64,000 bases of DNA, from assembly GCF_016863655.1 (NCBI RefSeq), contig NZ_BOPH01000101.1, positions 39,792 to 103,791 of the forward strand. Reading direction: 5' to 3'. The notes beneath the pieces are model-generated. The model made no database searches. It was not told the origin of the DNA and worked only from the letters and a program-made list of their open reading frames with translations. A program made the translations under genes and the position numbers. Every line of letters begins with the position of its first letter. The first letter of the stretch is position 1. Shown one piece after another: positions 59,848-64,000 of this stretch. This DNA comes from Virgisporangium ochraceum. Its GTDB lineage: Bacteria; Actinomycetota; Actinomycetes; Mycobacteriales; Micromonosporaceae.

Positions 59848-60977
59848 CCCCGGTCCGCACGCGGCCGTGGCCGTCCTGGCCGCCGCCGCTCGACGACGAC
59901 CAGCGCCGCCTGCTGCTCGCCGTCGCCGACAGCGGACGCTGGGGCGCCACGCAGGGCCCGCACGGCGACGCGTTCGCGCGGCGCTTCGCCGCGGCCTGCG
60001 ACGTTCCGTACGGCGTACCGGTGACCAACGGCACGATGGCGTTGTTCGTCGCGTTGAAGGCGCTGGGGGTCGGGCCGGGCGACGAGGTGATCGTGCCCGC
60101 CTACACGTTCGTCGCGTGCGCCACCTCGGTCCTGCTCGCCGGCGCGGTCCCGGTGATCGTCGACGTCCACCCGGTCCACCTGCACCTGGACGCCGACGCC
60201 GCGCGGGCCGCGACCGGCCCGCGCACGGCGGCGCTGATGCCGGTGCATCTCGCCGGCAGCCCGGCCGACCTGGATCCGTTGCTGGCGCTGGCTTCCGCGC
60301 GCGGACTGGCGGTGGTCGAGGACTGCGCGCAGGCGCACGGCGCGTCGTACCGCGGCCGGCCCGTCGGTGGTCTCGGTGACGCCGGAACGTTCAGCTTCCA
60401 GTCCGGCAAGGCGATGACAGCCGGCGAGGGCGGCCTGGTCGTGTGCCGGCGGCCCGAGATCCGGGACCGCGTGTGGGCGCTCTGCAACGTCGGCCGCCGC
60501 CGCGGCGGGGCCTGGTACGAGCACCCCGACGTCGGCTGGAACCTCCGGCTCACCGAGCTGCAGGCCGCGCTCCTGCTGCCCTGGCTCGACCGCCTCGACG
60601 ATGAGCTCGACCGGCGCGAGGCCTTCGCGGGGGCGGTATCGGCCGGACTGCGGCGGGCCGGCCTGCCGGTGGAGGTGGTGCCGCAGCCGCCGGGCACCAC
60701 GCGCGACTCGCGGCACCTGCTGATGCTGCGGTGCGACGAGCCCGTCGACCGGGCCCGGCTGATCGCGGCGGCCGCCGCCGAGGGGCTGCCGCTGCACCGC
60801 GGCTACCCGCCGCTGGGTTCGCTGCCCGCCGTGGCGGACGGCCCGGCCCGGGTTACCGACTGCCCCGCCGCCGAGGCCGCGTCGCGGCGGGTGTTCTGGG
60901 TGGAGCAGCGGGTGCTGATGGCCCCGCCGGAGGAGGCGGCCGACGTCGTCGCGGTCCTCGCGACGGTTCTCGGATAA
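59844..60977 (+). CDS. DegT/DnrJ/EryC1/StrS-family PLP aminotransferase (copy 2)
   Basis: A 377-residue protein starting at GTG overlapping the hydrolase stop. Landmarks are TNGTMALFVALKALGVGPGDEVIVPAYTF, MPVHLAGSPADL, VVEDCAQAHGA and the PLP lysine in FQSGKAMTAGEGG. It is the last gene of the transporter operon. Its stop codon lies inside the 60972 operator. Its presence in the same operon as a sugar uptake system points to removal of an amino group in catabolism rather than antibiotic sugar synthesis, but direction is inferred. Confidence 0.9.
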   Translation: MTPVRTRPWPSWPPPLDDDQRRLLLAVADSGRWGATQGPHGDAFARRFAAACDVPYGVPVTNGTMALFVALKALGVGPGDEVIVPAYTFVACATSVLLAGAVPVIVDVHPVHLHLDADAARAATGPRTAALMPVHLAGSPADLDPLLALASARGLAVVEDCAQAHGASYRGRPVGGLGDAGTFSFQSGKAMTAGEGGLVVCRRPEIRDRVWALCNVGRRRGGAWYEHPDVGWNLRLTELQAALLLPWLDRLDDELDRREAFAGAVSAGLRRAGLPVEVVPQPPGTTRDSRHLLMLRCDEPVDRARLIAAAAAEGLPLHRGYPPLGSLPAVADGPARVTDCPAAEAASRRVFWVEQRVLMAPPEEAADVVAVLATVLG

Positions 60978-61045
60978 CGGTCCCGTCCGCAAGTCGGAAA
61001 CTATTGACGTCCGACTACGCGATCTCTAGGTTTCGGTCAGGGCCG
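60972..61045 (+). promoter_or_regulatory. Double operator and promoter of the beta-propeller gene
   Basis: The upstream core CGGTCCCGTCCG (60978-60989) overlaps the aminotransferase stop. TTGACG (61004-61009), 17 bp and TAGGTT (61027-61032) form the promoter. The second core CGGTCAGGGCCG (61034-61045) directly follows the -10, as at 55.4 kb. Confidence 0.75.
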
Positions 61046-61072
61046 TATTTGGACCACCGAGAGGAAGCCCTC

Positions 61073-63391
61073 ATGAGGCGAACCCTGGCCGCCGCGACGA
61101 CGGCGCTGCTCGTCGCGTCGGTCGTGACCGTGGCGACGGCACCGGCCGCCGCGGCAGCCGTGCCACCGCCCACCACCCCACCGACCGTTCCCGCGTCGGC
61201 CGCCGAACAGCAGCGGCTGGCCTCCCTCGGCGTCCCGTTGCAGGACGTGCTCCTCATCGGCGGCACCGTGGCTCCCGGGCCGTCGGGCACCCCGGTGCTG
61301 TGGAGCGTCTCGTCCGGCGCGCCGGCCCACCTCAACGCCGTCGACCCGGCGACCGGCACCGCCGTCGCCCGCTACGACCTGCCCGGCGCCGGCGGCTCCT
61401 ACGCGATCGACGCCGCCCCCGACGGCACCATCTACGTCGGCACCTACAACGACGGCAGGCTGTTCCGGTGGACCCGCACCGGCGGCGTCGTCGACCTCGG
61501 CCGGCCGCTGGCCAGCGAGCACTTCATCTGGGACGTGAAGGTCGCCGCCGACGGCACCGTCTTCGGCGGCACGTTCGGCGGCGGAAAGCTGTTCAGCCGC
61601 TCGCCCGGGGGCCAGGTGCGCGACTACGGCAAGGTGCACCCGACGCAGGCGTACGGCCGCGCGATCGCGCTGTGGGGCGACAAGGTGTACGTCGGCTCGG
61701 AGGCGCCCGGATACCTCACCGAGGTCGACATCGCCAGCGGCGCCAAGCGCGTCATCCCGCAGCCGACCGGCCTCGACCCCGCGACCACGTGGGTGTACGA
61801 CCTCGACGCGGTCGACGGCTACCTGTACGCGCGCTACGGCAGCGCCAACCCCGGTCCGCTGTACGTGTACGACATCGCGGCCGGGCAGTGGCACGACCGG
61901 CTCGACTCCGCACACGGCCTCGAGGTGAGCCCGTCCGACGGGCAGGGCGGCATCTACCTGCTCAAGAGCAACGGACTGGTGCGCTACACCCCGGCGACGA
62001 AGACCGTCACCACGACGCCGCTCACGGTCTCCGGCCGCATCGGCAACACCCGCGGCATCGGCTGGGCCGAACTGGGCCTGCCCGACTACCCCGGGCGCAG
62101 CATCGTCGGCCTGCTCTGGCGCGGCCTGATGTTCCGCTACAACCCGACCACCGGTGCCCACTCGTTCGTGCAGACCACGATCCAGGGCGAGCCGATCGAG
62201 ATCACCGCGATCTCCGACGGCCCCGACGGGCGCGTCTACACGGGTGGCTACCTGAACGGTGGCTTCGCCGCGGTCGACCAGAACACCGGTGCGACCACCG
62301 AGTTCCACACGTTCGGCCAGAGCGAGGCGATGGTCAGCCACGGCGACAAGCTGTACGTGGGTGTCTACCCCGACGCCCGGCTCTACGGCTACGACCCGGG
62401 GAAGCCGTGGAACAGCCCGGACTACTCGCCCAGCCCGGAGCCGCAGCCGGCCGCCAACCCGGAACTGCTGTTCACGATGAAGCCCGAACTGCAGATCCGC
62501 CCGCGCGGCATGGTGTCCACGGGACAGTACGTGGCCGTCGGCACGATGCCCGAGATCAACCTCCTCGGCGGCTACCTCGTGATCTACGACCCGGCCACCG
62601 GCCAGCAGATCACCAAGGAACGCAACGTCTCCCAGGACCAGAGCATCGTCGACCTGGCCTACCGGGACGGCATCGTCTACGGCGCGACCTCGATCTACGG
62701 CGGGCAGAGCGCGACCGTGCCCACGACCACCGAGGGCAAGGTGTTCGCCTGGTCGATCGCGGAGAAGCGCAAGCTGTGGGAGGTCGTGCCGGCTCCGGGC
62801 AGGCCGGTGGTCTCCGGGCTGACGTTCGACGACGCCGGCCGGCTGTGGGGCACCGCCGCCAACGAGGTGTTCTCCCTCGACGTCGGCGCGGCGCAGGTGA
62901 CCACGCGGTGGAGCTACGGCACCGGCACCCCGATCGTCGGCGACATCGCGTTCAACCCGGTCGACCGGATGCTGTACGCCACCGTCGGCGGGCAGAGCTT
63001 CGCCCGCATCGACCCGGCGACGGGACAGCGGTTCGTGCTGCGTGCCCAGGCGTCGCGGCACGTCGACGTCCACCCCAACGGTGACGTGTACGTCAACTCC
63101 GGCAACGGTCTCACCGAGCTGTTCCGGTACGACCTGCCCGGCGGGCCGTGCCGGCACCCCGACCCGGCGGCGACGGTCGCCGTCCGCGACGCCGACAGCG
63201 GCGTGCCGAACAGGCCGGTGGCGGGCGGCTGCACGATCGAGGACCTGTTCCTCGACGAGGCCGCGTGGCCGAACCGGGCCGCCCTGGTGCTGTACACGAC
63301 GGTCTACGCGACCCTGCTCAGGGTGACCGGCGTCCTCACCGCCTCCGAGCGCGACCGCCTCGTCGCGGCCGCGAGACGCGCGACGATCTGA
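61073..63391 (+). CDS. Large secreted beta-propeller protein of unknown function
   Basis: A 772-residue exoprotein. GAGGAAG lies 5 nt before the ATG. The signal peptide is about 1-28, followed by a Pro/Thr-rich linker. From residue 60 to about 700 it consists of propeller blades with recurring GTIYVGTYNDGRLFRW, GKVHPTQAYGRAIAL, VYVGSEAPGYL, GRVYTGGYLNGGFA and LYVGVYPDARLYGYDPG strands (PQQ-like or lactonase-like). A C-terminal all-helical tail (WPNRAALVLYTTVYATLLRVTGVLTASERDRLVAAAR) resembles a shortened FIMAH domain. It shares operator and promoter sequence with the transporter operon, so it probably binds or processes the same substrate outside the cell. Confidence 0.75.
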   Translation: MRRTLAAATTALLVASVVTVATAPAAAAAVPPPTTPPTVPASAAEQQRLASLGVPLQDVLLIGGTVAPGPSGTPVLWSVSSGAPAHLNAVDPATGTAVARYDLPGAGGSYAIDAAPDGTIYVGTYNDGRLFRWTRTGGVVDLGRPLASEHFIWDVKVAADGTVFGGTFGGGKLFSRSPGGQVRDYGKVHPTQAYGRAIALWGDKVYVGSEAPGYLTEVDIASGAKRVIPQPTGLDPATTWVYDLDAVDGYLYARYGSANPGPLYVYDIAAGQWHDRLDSAHGLEVSPSDGQGGIYLLKSNGLVRYTPATKTVTTTPLTVSGRIGNTRGIGWAELGLPDYPGRSIVGLLWRGLMFRYNPTTGAHSFVQTTIQGEPIEITAISDGPDGRVYTGGYLNGGFAAVDQNTGATTEFHTFGQSEAMVSHGDKLYVGVYPDARLYGYDPGKPWNSPDYSPSPEPQPAANPELLFTMKPELQIRPRGMVSTGQYVAVGTMPEINLLGGYLVIYDPATGQQITKERNVSQDQSIVDLAYRDGIVYGATSIYGGQSATVPTTTEGKVFAWSIAEKRKLWEVVPAPGRPVVSGLTFDDAGRLWGTAANEVFSLDVGAAQVTTRWSYGTGTPIVGDIAFNPVDRMLYATVGGQSFARIDPATGQRFVLRAQASRHVDVHPNGDVYVNSGNGLTELFRYDLPGGPCRHPDPAATVAVRDADSGVPNRPVAGGCTIEDLFLDEAAWPNRAALVLYTTVYATLLRVTGVLTASERDRLVAAARRATI

Positions 63392-63407
63392 CGGGAAGCG
63401 GCGGGTC

Positions 63408-63438
63408 AACGGGGTGCCGGCATCGCCGGCACCCCGTT
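63408..63438 (+). terminator. Hairpin after the beta-propeller gene
   Basis: A perfect 13-bp stem (63408-63420 with 63426-63438, 5-nt loop) begins 16 nt after the stop. Confidence 0.88.
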
Positions 63439-63452
63439 TCCGGCTTCATGGT

Positions 63453-63575
63453 CGAACCGATTCGCATCGACGATAGTCGTCGTCGTAGCGGCGTCAAGCG
63501 TGCTTTGACACGGTCGGCGCCGAGTTCCGTTGACACGGGGAGTGGGCTGCCCTACCGTTCACACGAATCGATTCG
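63453..63575 (+). promoter_or_regulatory. Promoter with two LacI-like operators
   Basis: CGAATCGATTCG (63564-63575, perfect 12-bp palindrome) overlaps the expected start site of a TTGACA (63530-63535)/TACCGT (63553-63558) promoter with a 17-bp spacer. A second copy with one change, CGAACCGATTCG, lies at 63453-63464, 111 bp upstream, suitable for looping. The remaining bases of 63392-63726 hold the terminator and a roughly 150-nt leader with nothing else recognised. Confidence 0.6.
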
Positions 63576-63726
63576 ACAACGTGGGCCCACCATCCCCCCG
63601 CCCCGCCCCGGGTCGCGATCCTCCAGCCCCCACGGCCACGTACCGGCACGCCGCGCACGCCGAGCGCGCCGCCGGTGCCCGGTGACGGTGCATCCCCTGT
63701 TCCGCCCGACGACAGAGGAGATCCCA

Positions 63727-64000
63727 GTGCACCTGCCCAACGTCCGGCGATGGCGCCGACCCGGTGTCATCGCCGCCGCCCTGACCCTCGCCGCCGGCGT
63801 CAGCCTGACCGCGACGTCGCCCGCGGCCGCCGCCGACGAGTCGATCAGCGTCAACTTCGCCACGACCTCCGGCGCACCGACCTACCGCGCGTCCGGCTGG
63901 ATCTACGGCATGACGGAGAACGCCGCCAACCCGCCGGACCACTTCTTCCGCGACGTCCGGTTCCGGTTCATGCGCGCCGGCGGGGCGCAGCTGCCGGGCA
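63727..64000 (+). CDS. Secreted protein, probable carbohydrate-active enzyme (3' truncated)
   Basis: GTG 63727 follows AGAGGAG by 6 nt. The first 91 residues are visible. A signal peptide runs to about residue 37 (ATSPAAAADE). The mature N-terminus ISVNFATTSGAPTYRASGWIYGMTE, with FRFMRAGGAQLPG, resembles the opening of secreted actinobacterial glycoside hydrolases of the GH39-like kind, but too little is present to fix a family. The LacI-like operators in front fit a sugar-induced exoenzyme. Confidence 0.6.
   Translation, partial: MHLPNVRRWRRPGVIAAALTLAAGVSLTATSPAAAADESISVNFATTSGAPTYRASGWIYGMTENAANPPDHFFRDVRFRFMRAGGAQLPG

Overview
The DNA is very GC-rich and shows actinobacterial gene style: GTG starts, ATGA/GTGA overlaps, lipoprotein sugar-binding proteins and many secreted enzymes with C-terminal ricin-B (CBM13) domains. 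A soil actinomycete of the Micromonosporaceae type is likely. That placement is inferred from gene content only. No rRNA, tRNA, CRISPR array, transposase or integrase is visible.

Region 1 (1-30.6 kb) is a plant-polysaccharide locus. It holds a CBM2 tail, a CE1-like esterase, a GH54 arabinofuranosidase, a GH141-like beta-helix protein, a GH10 xylanase and a GH95 alpha-fucosidase. It also holds three secreted redox-type proteins: ThuA-sugar dehydrogenase, sugar dehydrogenase, and ThuA-DUF1080. Seven of these end in a ricin-B domain and the GH54 enzyme carries one at its N-terminus. Between them lie a ribose-type ABC operon with a sugar epimerase (7.3-12.8 kb) and a GntR-controlled CUT1 operon ending in an enolase-superfamily dehydratase and a sigma factor (15.4-21.5 kb).

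Region 2 (30.7-41.1 kb) holds signalling and housekeeping genes: a 1642-residue kinase/ATPase/GAF/diguanylate-cyclase fusion, an aldo-keto reductase with a convergent LacI regulator and a palindromic operator, a secreted coiled-coil cell-wall protein behind a c-di-AMP (ydaO-type) riboswitch, and a prolyl oligopeptidase.

Region 3 (41.1-45.4 kb, minus strand) is a compact RiPP operon: a 54-residue precursor whose last nine residues are three aromatic-X-(Ser/Asp) triads, an FxsB-like radical SAM/SPASM enzyme, an HExxH peptide-modification protein and an MFS exporter.

Region 4 (45.4-63.4 kb) looks like one uncharacterised catabolic regulon. It has two DegT aminotransferases, two pairs of TIM-barrel hydrolases (one partner of each pair lacks the metal motif), two DHDPS-like aldolases, an epimerase, a Gfo/Idh dehydrogenase, a CUT1 sugar transporter and a large secreted beta-propeller protein. 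A 12-bp palindromic core (CGGYCNSGRCCG) recurs at five of its promoters. A regulator of unfamiliar architecture is encoded next to one copy. A WYL regulator/epoxide hydrolase pair with its own operator sits inside this region. The window ends in the start of another secreted protein behind a LacI-like double operator.
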